DNA of 64,000 bases. Source: Pontederia crassipes (lineage: Eukaryota > Streptophyta > Magnoliopsida > Commelinales > Pontederiaceae). Positions 22,541 through 33,329 of this stretch are shown here, piece after piece (the stretch's first letter is position 1; every line of letters begins with the position of its first letter). The stretch covers positions 58,122,547-58,186,546 of the forward strand of contig CM060194.1 in NCBI GenBank assembly GCA_030549335.1, written 5' to 3'. The position numbers were made by a program, and so were the translations under genes. Under the pieces are notes generated by a model that searched no databases, had not been told where the DNA came from, and saw only the letters and a program-made list of their open reading frames with translations.

Positions 22541-24235
22541 TGATGCATGCAAAATACAACATATTTTAGTTAATTATTTTAATTAAATTTTCTCTAATTT
22601 GATCATGGCATGCATCATTTTTAGTCACTTTTAATCATAATTCCAGATTTATCAATTTTAATTATTAAAATCGCTGAATATTTTAATTGTGGATGGATTA
22701 ACTATATTTTGATAATTATTTGCAGGAAAATTCGAATCTCGGCCGAAATTCAAAGAAATTATTTCTTACGGCCGAGATTCAAAAGGAGTAACAAGATTTA
22801 ATTCTTTATTACGGCTAAGATTTGAAGGAGTAAAGATAAATGATTTTATCTTTTGGGCGTAATGGCATGAAGATAAAGATGTTACGGCCGAAATTTGGAG
22901 GGCGTAATGGCATGAAGATGAAGGGTGTAACAATCAATCGAGTTTATCTTTGGGCGTAACAAGATAAAAATGAGTTTATCTTTGGGCGTAACAAGATAAA
23001 AGGATTTTTATCTTTTGGGAGTAATGGAAAGGAGTAAAGATAAAATATTTTCCTTACGGCCGAGACTCTAAGGGAGTAAAGATAAAAAGGATTTATCTTT
23101 GGGCGTAATGATAAAATGATTTATCTTTGGCCGAGTTTATCTTATAAATTTAAAGTTAATCGTACGATGTTACGGCCGAGATCAAATTGAAGTCCGTCCG
23201 CACCCTATAAATACGTGAAGAATCTATAGTTTCAATTCGTGCTCTGAAGTTCAGGTTTCTTCCACGGCGAGTCGTGAGCTCTGCAGGCTACGACCAAGAG
23301 GAGAGAGGTGCGACGGCTGGAAGTTGATCGCGACCTTGATCAAGTCCGAGAGGCTGCCCGACTGTCTGCCCGTGATCCGAAGCTTCGACTTTTGTCTATT
23401 TGGGTGTAATTCTTCCAATTATTATTACTTTGTTATTATCTCTCCAGAATTTCTAGGATGAACTCCATATTTTTATTTATTTCATTTTAGGAGATTATTA
23501 TTGAAGGGAAACTATTTGACCCTATATTATTTGTTTTAATCTTTTCTGATCAATTAATTAATTGTTCTTAATGCTTTTAATTTAATTATTTGGATTTCTG
23601 AGTTGAGTACTTACTAGTTTGTGGATTATTTAATTTCAGAATTCATTAATTAAATTAATTGATTTTATGTGAAATTAATAATTGACATAAATTTGATAAC
23701 TAGTGTGTGGAGAATCAAGTTTATGTGGTCTGTTAATCTAACCAGTTTGTGGAGTGATTAATAGTCTAGGATTTTCATATTAATGCATCTTAATTTTAAT
23801 CTTATCTGACGAATACCAGTGTGTGGGACTTTAGGTTTGATTAAATTTAAGATAGTTTGATTTACCGGATTAAATAGCAGAATTACCAGTTTGTGGACTC
23901 TGTGATGTTAATCTTGTAAATTAATAACTTGAGAAAATTCCTAATCCATCTTTAAAGATTAAATTTATCTTTTACGGTTCAAATATTTATCCTAATCTAT
24001 TTTCATCCTAAGGCCTAACTTCAACACCATTATCTTATCTTTATCTTATTTTCTCTATTTTATCTTTTAAACTCATTTTCAAAATCCATGTTTTTCCTCT
24101 CTTATTAATTTATAAATTTAGATATTGTATTAATAATATTCCTCGTGGGTTCGATACTCTTACTCCTATTACTATATTACTTGAGCGACTAGTGCACTTG
24201 CTAGTAAATTTTATTGTTACAAATATACCGCATCA
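22541..24235 (+). repeat. 3' LTR of the Athila-like element
   Basis: 1695 bp, nearly identical to 13966-15693, with a TATAAATA box at 23206-23213. It is followed directly by the AGTGG target duplication and then by the continuation of the copia RT. Confidence 0.9.
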
Positions 24236-24240
24236 AGTGG

Positions 24241-25234
24241 ACACCACATTGTTCCTAAAACATTTTAAAAATGATACTTTAATAGTTCACATTTATGTCG
24301 ATGACATTATTTATGGTGCTACTAATGAATGTCTATGCAAAGAGTTTGAAACTCTTATGCAAAAAAAATTTGAAATGAGTCTTGTAGGAGAGCTTACCTT
24401 CTTTCTAGGTCTACAAGTAAAACAATCCAAAGAAGGGATTTTTCTCAATCAAGAAAAATATACAAGGGAGTTGCTTAAAAAATTCGGGATGAACGAATGC
24501 AAGCCGAGCACAACACCTATGAGCACCACTACAAAATTGGATAAAGATGAAAAAGGTAAGTCTATTGATAAAAAAAGTATAGATGTATGATTGGTAGTTT
24601 GCTCTACATAACAACATCTAGGTCATATATAATGTTCAGTGTCTGTTTATGTGCTAGATTTCAATCTGCCCCCAAAGAATCACATCTAATTGCGGTCAAA
24701 AGAATAATACGCTATTTAAAGCATACATGTGAATTAGGCATTTGGTACGACAGAAATTTCCCATTTGAATTGCATGCCTACACCGATGCGGATTTTGCAA
24801 GGTGTAAAGTTAATAGAAAAAACACTAGTGGGATGTGTTATTTTCTTGGCAGCTCACTTATTTCGTGGGCTAGTAAGAAACAAAACTCTATCGCACTCTC
24901 TACCGCCGAGGCCGAATATATAGTCAAAAGTAGTTGTTGTGCACAAATACTATGGGTAAAACAACAATTGCTTGATTATGGTGTAAATTTTTTCAATGTA
25001 CCCATGAAGTGCGATAACACAAGTGCTATAGAAATGACCAAGAATCCAATTCAACACTCTAGGACTAAACACATTGATTTGCGATATCATTTCATTAGAG
25101 AACATGTGACTCTTAAAGACATTGTCATTGAACATGTGTCCACTGAAGTTCAACTTGCAGACATATTTACAAAACCCTTGAATGAAGAACGGTTCTGCAT
25201 GCTTAGAAGGAAATTAGGAATGATTACTTCTTGA
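24241..25234 (+). pseudogene. Copia reverse transcriptase (second part) and RNase H (fossil)
   Basis: RT continues with the catalytic YVDD motif (HIYVDDIIYGATNE, near 24290) and FEMSLVGELTFFLGLQVKQ. The copia RNase H follows: YTDADFARCKVNRKNTSG, ISWASKKQNSIALSTAEAEY and, at the end, EVQLADIFTKPLNEERF near 25150-25190. The sequence is unambiguous for Ty1/copia. About one break lies in this part. Confidence 0.85.
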
Positions 25235-25399
25235 TTGCATATCAATTCTAAGTAAAAGTGACTTTGTTATGAAAAATCACTTTTGACACGGATTGAACAT
25301 TAAAAGTGTTGCACAACACTTACATTTGCATGACATATATCTCTGGAACATTATTTTAATAGTGAAAACTTTGATAAAGGCAGAGGAATTGGTCAAAAT

Positions 25400-25625
25400 A
25401 GAATGACCGGTCGACCAACTGGAAAGGACCGGTCGACCGGTATGTAACTAGGTCTGGATGACATTCATCGACCGTTTAACTATTCACCGTCCGATCGACC
25501 GCTGAGCTGGATCGGTCGACCGGTATATGTCAAAATCGCACAAATATATCAAATCGACCGCCTGATCGGTCGATTCATTTCCCTCATTTCCTCGACCGCT
25601 GCTCTGATCTTTCGACCACTCACAC
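25400..25625 (+). repeat. CGGTCGACCG-rich block after copia pol
   Basis: GACCGGTCGACC, GGATCGGTCGACCGGT and related words recur between pol and the extra reading region, as they do in the LTRs of this element. C-rich, 5'UTR-like sequence follows to about 26060. Confidence 0.7.
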
Positions 25626-26083
25626 GTCCAGTGACCATCCAACCATCACCGTCGCCGTCCTTCTCTCCGGAGCTGACCATCGTCCACTGCCGGCCGACCA
25701 CCTCCGCCTCCGCCTCTCCACTGCCTCTCGACCACCACCGCCGCCGGTTGTTTCTCGTCATCTCGACTGTCTTCTTTTCGGCAATCCCTGTAGATCGTCA
25801 TTCTTCTCGGCTGTTGGTAATCTCTCCGTCCTCCTCCTTTCACCAACTGCTTCGACCGGTCACCTCCGCTGGCTGAATCACTAGCCACCTCGACCGCCCC
25901 CTCCTCCGCCGGCCACCTCTGCAGCTTCCTCTCCGGTGATCACATCTCTCCCCAGTCGCAATCACTGTCGACCGCCGCCGCTCGGTTAAAGTTCCAGCCA
26001 TCTCGACCTAACCTCCGGCCGGTTGCCTCTCTCTCTCCAGTCGATCGTTCCTTCCGGACCCATTTTCCTATATTGTTGAATCC

Positions 26084-27404
26084 ATGGCCAACGACGACGG
26101 GCATTCACATGTTCGACTAATCTTTCAACGTCGTTGTTGCTTCCATGGTTCTGGTGGTACCATTCATGTCCTCTCACTAGAACCGGAACCCGAACCCGAG
26201 CCTGGACGAGGCCGTGGACGAGGACGATCCTGTGGATGTACTCGTCAAACACCTTCTCCCGAGCCCAATGATTTTGATACCCATCTTTTTGTCACTAGGG
26301 ATGTCTCTGCTAGTTTTGATACCTTGTAAGCCTCTCGTGATGTTCGACGTGCCTACACTATTGACTGGGATGCTCTGAACATTTCCGATGTTCAAGAGAT
26401 GTTCGCAACCATCAGTTGGCTACCATTGCTTTCCATCACTGAGCGTGTGTATCCTCGTCTTGTTCGTCATTTCTATGCGAACATGACGATCACTCGGGAG
26501 GCTATTGTCTCTTATGTTCTTGGTGTACTTATTCGTCTTGAGCCTGACCATATTTGTCATATCTTTGGCATTGCATGCCCATTACCAGGCCTCTATGCAT
26601 TTGTTACTCATGGGTGGCCTTCTGATTATCTTCCGATTGCGGATGGCATTCGTACGGTCTTTGCTGGACAGGACGTCCAATATACCGTCGAAACTGTCTA
26701 TCCACATCTTCATCCCCTCATGAAGATGGCACATCATCTCCTTAGCCGCATGATTACTCCTCGAGTCGGGCATTATACAGAGGTCACTCACTTTGATCTT
26801 TTCTTTCTTCACTGTCTCTGCATCCGTGATACCTCATTTCGGTCACTATGTCTTCTATCACATGGACTACACCTTCCAGAAGATCTCCTCTGCTGCTCGT
26901 GGTTGGCACCACCTATATTTTGGTGCTTGGATCACGAAGATTTTACTTCACTTTGGTGTCGAGATTCATGTTGCCGAGGAGTACATTCGACCTCGTCCCA
27001 CTGACGTTATTGGTTCCGAGACTTTACACCGAAAAGGTCTTCAATTTGGTGAGCAGGCAGCGCTAGATTTTGACGATAGAGATGATACTATAGATGGCGA
27101 GCCAACGCCGATGGACACTCAGGCCGCACCCGAGGCTGGTCCTACCTTCCCTCCTCCTTTGGCGCCCTCTAAGCATATTGGCTCTTCCCAGCACGCACCC
27201 TCGGACTCTTATGGCGCATATGATTTCACAGCTTTATCACAACAGGTGGCGGCCATAGATCATCGCGTGACCCAGATGGATCGTCGTCTTCGACGGGTGG
27301 AGCGTGATATTCATTATCTTGTTGGGTCGCTACAAGCTTACTATGCAGCGCATGGATTCGTTTCGCCAGTCGCTCGCGATGATGATAGTCCCGATGAGAT
27401 CTAG
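26084..27404 (+). pseudogene. Extra reading region downstream of copia pol (fossil)
   Basis: Begins at ATG 26084. It includes an Arg/Glu/Pro-rich stretch (PEPEPGRGRGRG), then a domain with VYPRLVRHFYANMTI and LEPDHICHIFGIACPLPG. This resembles the 'putative plant transposon protein' family often encoded by LTR elements. The C-terminal end has a coiled-coil-like heptad region (VAAIDHRVTQMDRRLRRVER) and an acidic tail. It sits in the env-like position seen in some Sireviruses, but I see no signal peptide or transmembrane helix. About two or more breaks are present. Confidence 0.6.
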
Positions 27405-27830
27405 GCGTCTTGCCTCTCTCTTTGATGATGTCAAAAGGGGGAGAAGTGGTTAGGATGGTAGGATGGGACGATGTTTGATGTTTGTATTAGTGTCATATAT
27501 GTATTAGTGTCATGCACCATTTTGTCGTGATTTCAGTCACATCTATTAGTGCAATGAATATGCGATGTACTATCGACTATGGATGTAATGTAATAACTTG
27601 CTTATTTATGCCTTATTTGAATTCCATGTCTATGTTGTTCTTTATTTGATGTTATAATGTTCATATTGCTCCATATTATCATAACGATATAAAGGCCAAC
27701 TATTTAGGGGGAGAAAATATGAAATATGCATGAATGTAGGGGAGCATACTTATTACTTATTTAACCTACATTTAATTTCTTTTCTCTCTTTATCGTCCAG
27801 TTAGTTTGTTATCATCAAAAAGGGGGAGAT
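27405..27830 (+). other. Copia 3' untranslated region and polypurine tract
   Basis: No gene is seen. GGGGGAGAA-type purine runs occur at about 27434-27445 and 27708-27717. The tract AAAAAGGGGGAGAT at about 27817-27830 directly precedes the 3' LTR and is the likely plus-strand primer. Confidence 0.7.
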
Positions 27831-28920
27831 TGTTGAATCTCATGTGTTTGATGATAACAAATCAAATTGGACATAAAAGGCACTAATCTATGCTCAAGTG
27901 ATGATATACAAGTGTAGAATTGATATGATCTCAGTTACAAGAAGAATCGCCCAATGAAACGATGGAAATGCAATTTCAGGACTCGACCGGTGACTGATTG
28001 ATCGCCCGATTGTGAAGGCCGGTCGATCGATATCAGGCCGAAGAAATGTCGAGACTGTATCGGTCGATGATTCGGTCGTTACACCGGTCGACCGAACAGC
28101 TCAGGGACGAATTCAAGAAATGTTGAGACTGTACTAGTTGATGTTCCGGTCGTTGCACCGGTCGATCGAACAGTAAAGGATGAATTCCAAAAAAAGTTGA
28201 GACTATACCGATTGATGTTTCGATCGAAGAACCGGTCAATCAGACAACTCAAAAAGCTAACAAATATTCTGCAACGATCATATTGACCGGTCGACCAGCC
28301 CATTAATGCGGTCGATCGGTCACAGTGCCAGATGAACAATAACGACTATTTTTCGAGGAGAAAATCATGGAAAATTATTTGGACGAGATTCTCACCTGTA
28401 CAACACTATAAAAGGAGTGTCAAAGCTTGAAGAAAACTTATCTAAGCAAGCAAAATCATTCAAAAGAGCATTTTCAAGTTCTGAACCCCAAATTTGCAAA
28501 TTCTTCCCTTTTCTCTTCAAAAAACTTTGAGTGTGAAAATTTTGTAAAAGAAGAGAGGCAGAGGAAATTCTTATTCTCTGATTTAGAAAAGATTGAAAGC
28601 TCGTTGTAAAAGAGGAGTGCCTTACCTCTTGAGCGGAGAAGAAGACGTGTGGTGTAAAAAGGGTTGTTCTCTCCCTACAAGAAAAGAAAAAGATAGTGGA
28701 TCTCCGACGGTCTCGAAGTCGAGAAGTCGGAGCAGGAACGTAGGCCAAAGAGTTGGGATCGAACATCATCAACATATCGTGATTCACTGTGTTTGCTTTC
28801 TTGCTCTCCTTTTTTATTATTTTCTTGTGATCGTTTTAGTGATTTTTCGAAAGTGATTTTTGAAAAAGATTTTAAAACACCAATTCACCCCCCCCCCCTC
28901 TTGGTGCTTTCGATCCTATA
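27831..28920 (+). repeat. 3' LTR of the copia element
   Basis: TGTTGAATC...CCTATA, 1090 bp, with a TATAAAAG box at 28407-28414, palindrome-rich part at about 27985-28325 and a conserved C run at about 28888-28898. GGCTG follows at 28921-28925. Confidence 0.85.
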
Positions 28921-29253
28921 GGCTGCACTAGTAGCGACTGAACAATCGGCTCCACAGCACGAGCCTGACTCATCTGGACATCATTCTGGTGCGTTCCTTC
29001 TTGTAGTGGGTTTTCAGTCCCGCCACTATTTCGAGGTCGCCTCCGACCCCAAGCTGTAGTAACAGGTATGTGGCGTGGAGGCATCTACATCATCATACAA
29101 CATCATCTTAGAAAAACATCCTACATCATAAAGAGACAAGATGAACTTACTTGACTTCAGGTGGCGCGGTGATTGCTCGTGACGCTTGCACATGGACTTG
29201 ACATCATACTTTAGGACATGAGAATGGCCTAACTTTATGCTTTGATACGTAAC
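28921..29253 (-). pseudogene. Start of outer gypsy gag, leader and primer-binding site (fossil)
   Basis: On -, an ATG at 29084 opens the Arg-rich gag N-terminus (MPPRHIPVTTAWGRRRPRN). Just inside the LTR, about 29239-29249 in complement reads GTATCAAAGC, the expected site for initiator Met-tRNA and comparable with 52991-53002 in the second gypsy element. Gag continues beyond the copia insertion at 9083. Confidence 0.7.
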
Positions 29254-31046
29254 TGTAACGCCCCCAAATCACACTCCTATCACGTGGCATAATACGCTTC
29301 AGAGATGCTACGGGTCATCCTTACGCATCATGTTGACCGAAAAGAAGACTTTGACTAGTCAACTCAGTAACGATAAATGCGGAATAATTAAATCATCATT
29401 AAGAATAAAAAGAGTAACATCATGAAATGCGGAAGACTAATAACTGACTTCATAGGAGTCCAAAGAAAAGCTAATACATCAAGTAATAAAAAGAAAGGAA
29501 AAAACTATCCATCATCTAAAGGACTCGATAACCATGTGCAGCAACCTACGAGCTCGATCTGTCACCATTGACCACCATCATCATTCATACCTTGGCTTGC
29601 ATTTAAGAACATGCAGGGAAGAACCTCCCTATGAGTTTTACAACTCAGTATGAAAGTAAGATAAATATCATAATAGCATCATGATACTAGGCATGAATCA
29701 TAAAAGTAATATCATAAGATAACATCATCATCTGATAGGAAAGTGAATCATGATCATAATATGGAATGATAGGAGCATGCATAGGAACATATGAATAAAA
29801 GATCATAAATAATCATCATAAGAAAGGCAAAAGCCAGACATCATAAGAAAAATTCTTTATTCATGCGTGTTCATCTTCTTCATCATCTTAATTTCATCTT
29901 TGACTTATTTTGGGTATATTTCAACCCATGGGAAGACCTGCCTCAACCCGTCCATCATCATCATCATAACTGGTAGAGTCAGCTCATAACTGACCGAAGT
30001 CAACCCATAATTGGTCGTCACTAGTCCATCATAAAAAGAGCTATCCATTTAACATTTTACGTCTTTTATCTAGCATCTTTTAATTAAACAAAATACACTT
30101 TGATAAGAACTTAAAATCATGATAAAAGACATGATCATGGAGAGTAAATCAGGGGCACAAGTGTAATAATCATCATCATCATTAAGATCTGAAATAGGAA
30201 CATAATCAGATATTTAAACATCATAAAATCGATTTAATTAATGTCAGAACCCGGGCCGAGTAGGGATAAACCCGGGTCGAGTTCATGGTCATCATCTTCG
30301 GGAAATTAGAGAGGAGCCCGGGCCGGGTTCGGGTTACACTCGGGCGGGTCATCTTCAACCTGGACCGGGTTCGTCCGGTTGCAGAGCTCGGCGAGCGCTG
30401 GCAATGGCGGATCCTGGCCGAGTTCCACCGAACTCGGTCCAACGAAGGACCTGCCCAGGCCGGGTTTGGGTAAACCCGAGTAGGGTTCATCTTGCGCAGA
30501 AAACTACGCGGACGCGCAGTCGCGTTCCGTTCCTCTTCTCCGACGATGGCTGGCACAAATTAACATTATAACTCATCATGCAATAACCAGGAACGACCTA
30601 GAACATGCTTCAAGTTTAAAATCAAGATTCTATTACGAATCTATCGTAGTTCCATATCTCGAAGTTTCTATTATTGATGTCCTCTTCTTCCTCTTCCTCT
30701 TCCTCTTATTCCTCTTCCTCTTCGTCTGCCCGCTCCTCTTTGTTCGTGTGCACGTCCGGCGTCGTCCGCGTCCCCCGGTGTGTCCCGATAAGGCAGCGGC
30801 CGTCAGGGACAGGAAGAATAAAAGGGCGCACAAACGAGGAAAAATTAAGGCCGGCTTCATGAGGAAAACGAAAAGGAAATTTTTGTTTGATGTAGCCGCT
30901 TATTTATAGGAGAGAAGTTTGAGTTTTGTTGGAAATCAACTCTTCATAAAATTTGATTTCAAATTTTATCTTTTTCTTATTTGTTTTATCTTCTTTTTTT
31001 TCCTTTTATTTCTTTTCTTTTCCCTAATTAAATCTCGGGCGTTACA
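29254..31046 (-). repeat. 5' LTR of the outer gypsy element (right on +)
   Basis: 1793 bp. TGTAACGCCC at one end and GGGCGTTACA at the other form a perfect 10-bp inverted repeat. The promoter-like TATAAATA is at 30901-30908 on the minus strand. A (CTTCCT)n tract lies at about 30681-30727. Open stretches at 30221-30860 are LTR sequence. Confidence 0.85.
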
Positions 31047-31509
31047 TACAGTGTTTAAATTCTTTTCATCGATAAAAATCATGTAATCCTAAATTAATTA
31101 TGTTCAATATAAGTGGAGTTATTAGATTAAGTAAATATCAAAGTATGGTTTTATTTCTTGATTTCTTTTTCGTAGTTACTATCAAATACTAAAAAAATAT
31201 CAAATATTGAACAATGATGAACTCGTCATAAGATTCATTTGTTAATATGACAGGAAAACAGTTCAAGGGAGATCTGCACTGGCAAGGAATTTTTTGTATA
31301 AGAAGGCGTTTTGAAGTCGAACTAATAATTCAATTCATTCAAACCTGAATCATCAAGCATGCCAAAGTGCCTCTTGGCTCCTACATTAATTAAAATAAAT
31401 CATAAAATTTATATATCATTTAATCCTATTGTAAATATTGATTTTTTTTAGTAAGTATTTCAATTTTATAATGTTTTGTCATATAATATGATTTGGTATT
31501 CCTTGTTTT
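31047..31509. other. Host intergenic DNA of tandem unit A
   Basis: No gene. It aligns with 35660-36215 of unit B; for example GGGAGATCTGCACTGGCA occurs at about 31268 and 35983, followed by TATAAGAAGGC in both. Differences of roughly 15-20% suggest an old duplication. Confidence 0.7.
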
Positions 31510-33329
31510 CACTACAAGAAAATCGCGATTTTCCGACGGATAATTTCCGACGGTTCTAACTCCGTCGCAATTTGCGACGGATTTTTCGACGGTTCTGTTT
31601 TCGACGGATTTTTCGACGGTTATGACCGTCGAAAATAATTTATATTATTATTTAATTTTTCGATGATTAGGAACGTCGATATTTTCGACGGATATCCATC
31701 TGTCGTCATTTTTGACGACTTTTCCGACGGTTATGACCGTCGGAAATAAAAAAAATTAAATTATGTATTTTTTTTATTATTATTAAATGTTTTCGACGAA
31801 TTTTCCGACGGTCACAATCGTCAGAAATAAAAAAATTAATTATATAATTTATTATATTATTATTTAATTTTTCGACGATTAGGACCGTCGATATTTCCGA
31901 CGGATATCCATCCGTCGCAAAATCCGCCGCAATTACCGACGGTCACAACCGTCAATAATTATAAAAATATTTAATATTTACGTTTTCGACGGCCGCAACC
32001 GTCGATAATTAAAATTTCGTTATCCTGTTTTTTTTTCCTTTTCCCGCTTTCTTTCCACTTTTTCTCTTTATATATATTTCTCATCCCTCTTCTCTCTCTC
32101 CCTCCTCCCTCTTCTCTCTCTCCTCCCTCAAGTCCTCTCTCTCTCCCTCCTCTCCTCTCTCTCTCTCCCGACCGCGAGCACCCCCTCCCGCCCGTCGGAC
32201 GCCGGCGACCATCCTACTCCGGCGACCCTCTCCCGCGTTGGCGTATCTCTCTCTCCCGCTCCGCCGCTGCACTTCGCCATATTATGTCTTTGTCTCTCTG
32301 TGGATCTCGATCTGTTGGAGGACGGTGTGGTGTCCCTTGTTTCAGGTGGGGTGGTGATGGGCGTAGCAGATAAAGAGAAGGGGGAGAGAAGAGGAGAGGA
32401 CCAGTGAGAGTTTATATAGAGACGTCAGAGGTGTGCGGTACGTAGTTTAAAGTTAATATTTAAAGTACATAGAATATTAAAATTTAATACCAATAAAGAT
32501 TGGGATAGGATTCTAAAATATGACGAATCGTAGCATCTGAGTTATAGTTTTAGTTTCGTGAACGTAGAAATTTTTTATTGAAAATCACATATCATTATAA
32601 TCTAATCTCTCTCTGCTGTCGGCCGGCCGGAGGCCGGATCCGGCCGCCAGGCGGCCGGTTCCGCCTCCAGCGGCCGGAGGGCGCCGGATCCGGCCTCCAG
32701 CTGTCGGATCCGGCCGCCTGGCGGCGGATCCGGCCTCCAGCGGCCAGATCCGAACGCCAGGCGATCGGATTCGGCCGCTAATTTTTTTTATATTTAAAAA
32801 ATTATTTGCGACGGTTGCGACCTTCTAAAGATCGACGATTGCGACGTCCGTCCAAAGTTTCGACACTTGCGATCGTCGAAAAGTTGCGACGGCTCGAACC
32901 GCCGGCCTTTTCTGGCGGTTCGAACCGCCGGCCTTTTTCGGCGGTTGCAACCGTCGAAAATATCGACGGTTCGAACCGCCGGGGACTTTTCGGCGGTTGC
33001 AACCGTCGGAAATCGACGGTTCGAACCGCCGGGGACTTTTTCGGCGGTTGCAACCGTCGGAAATATCGACGGTTCGAACCGCCGGAACTTTTTCGGCGGT
33101 TGCAACCGTCGAAAAATTTCGACGGGTCGAACCGCCGGGGACTTTTCCGACGGCCAGAACCGTCGATATTTTCGACGGATTTTTTGAACCGTCGCAAATC
33201 CGTTTGCGACGAGCGTTTTTTCGACGGATTGATTCCGACTGAAAAACCGTTGGTAATTGCGTTACTAACGATTTTCGGGCTGATTACCGACGGTCCGGAT
33301 CGTCGATAATCCGCATTTTTCTAGTAGTG
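31510..33329 (+). mobile_element. Non-autonomous CACTA (En/Spm) element, copy 1
   Basis: Begins CACTACAAGAAA and ends TTTCTAGTAGTG, one mismatch from the perfect inverse of the start. It is flanked by TTT on both sides (3-bp duplication typical of CACTA). The flanking host sequence continues in register with unit B, which lacks the element. Parts: sparse GACGG/CCGTC subterminal words (31530-32010); a CT-rich tract with a TATATATAT box at about 32067 (32040-32180), resembling a promoter and 5'UTR; CCGGATCCGG-type GC-rich repeats (about 32620-32780); and a dense array of GACGGTTCGAACC / TTGCAACCGTCG (32805-33310). No transposase is seen. The overlapping open stretches at 32794-33309 are products of the repeat. 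Confidence 0.85.

Larger units (their letters stand above)
13966..24235 (+). mobile_element. Athila-like non-autonomous LTR retrotransposon, innermost of the nest
   Basis: A 10.27-kb element with LTRs 13966-15693 and 22541-24235. Both LTRs begin TGATGCATG and end CCGCATCA. The exact 5-bp target duplication AGTGG lies at 13961-13965 and 24236-24240. It has the primer-binding site TGGCGCCGTTGCCGGGGA used by Athila/Tat elements and a purine tract before the 3' LTR. It carries a gag-like region and an ATHILA ORF-1-like protein, but no protease, RT, RNase H or integrase that I can find. It would need enzymes from a related element. LTRs differ by about 20 substitutions in about 1.7 kb plus one short indel (by eye). 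That is roughly half a million years at the rate often used for plant LTRs. Confidence 0.9.
9084..28920 (+). mobile_element. Ty1/copia SIRE-like LTR retrotransposon, second level of the nest
   Basis: A plus-strand element with LTRs 9084-10162 and 27831-28920, a Met-tRNA-type primer-binding site and a purine tract AAAAAGGGGGAGAT before the 3' LTR. The pentamer GGCTG occurs at 9081-9085 and 28921-28925. It overlaps the first two bases of the LTR as drawn, so the exact boundary is uncertain by 2 bp. Its own length is about 9.6 kb once the Athila-like insert is removed. Parts are gag, protease, integrase, RT/RNase H (copia order) and an extra reading region after pol. LTRs differ by roughly 8% in the stretch compared. 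It is broken many times. Confidence 0.85.
2545..31046 (-). mobile_element. Ty3/gypsy Tekay/Del-like LTR retrotransposon, outer shell of a nest
   Basis: A minus-strand element bounded by LTRs at 2545-4894 and 29254-31046 and flanked by TATAG and TACAG (one mismatch). Its own sequence is only about 8.7 kb (2545-9083 and 28921-31046); the rest is a copia element inserted in its gag. Parts in minus-strand order are LTR, primer-binding site, gag, protease, reverse transcriptase, RNase H, integrase with chromodomain-like tail, LTR. The chromodomain tail and the domain order point to the Tekay/Del chromovirus lineage. It is broken, with roughly half a dozen or more disabling changes. The two LTRs differ by roughly 8% in the stretch compared by eye, so the insertion is old. 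Confidence 0.85.

Noticed and set aside
25549-25888. Arg-rich minus-strand proteins
   Set aside because: They are the complement of a C-rich, CGGTCGACCG-containing untranslated stretch of the copia element.
32794-33309. Long overlapping open stretches on both strands (RRFEPS / GGCNRRK-like peptides)
   Set aside because: They arise from the GACGGTTCGAACCG array of a CACTA element, are open in several frames at once and have no domain pattern.
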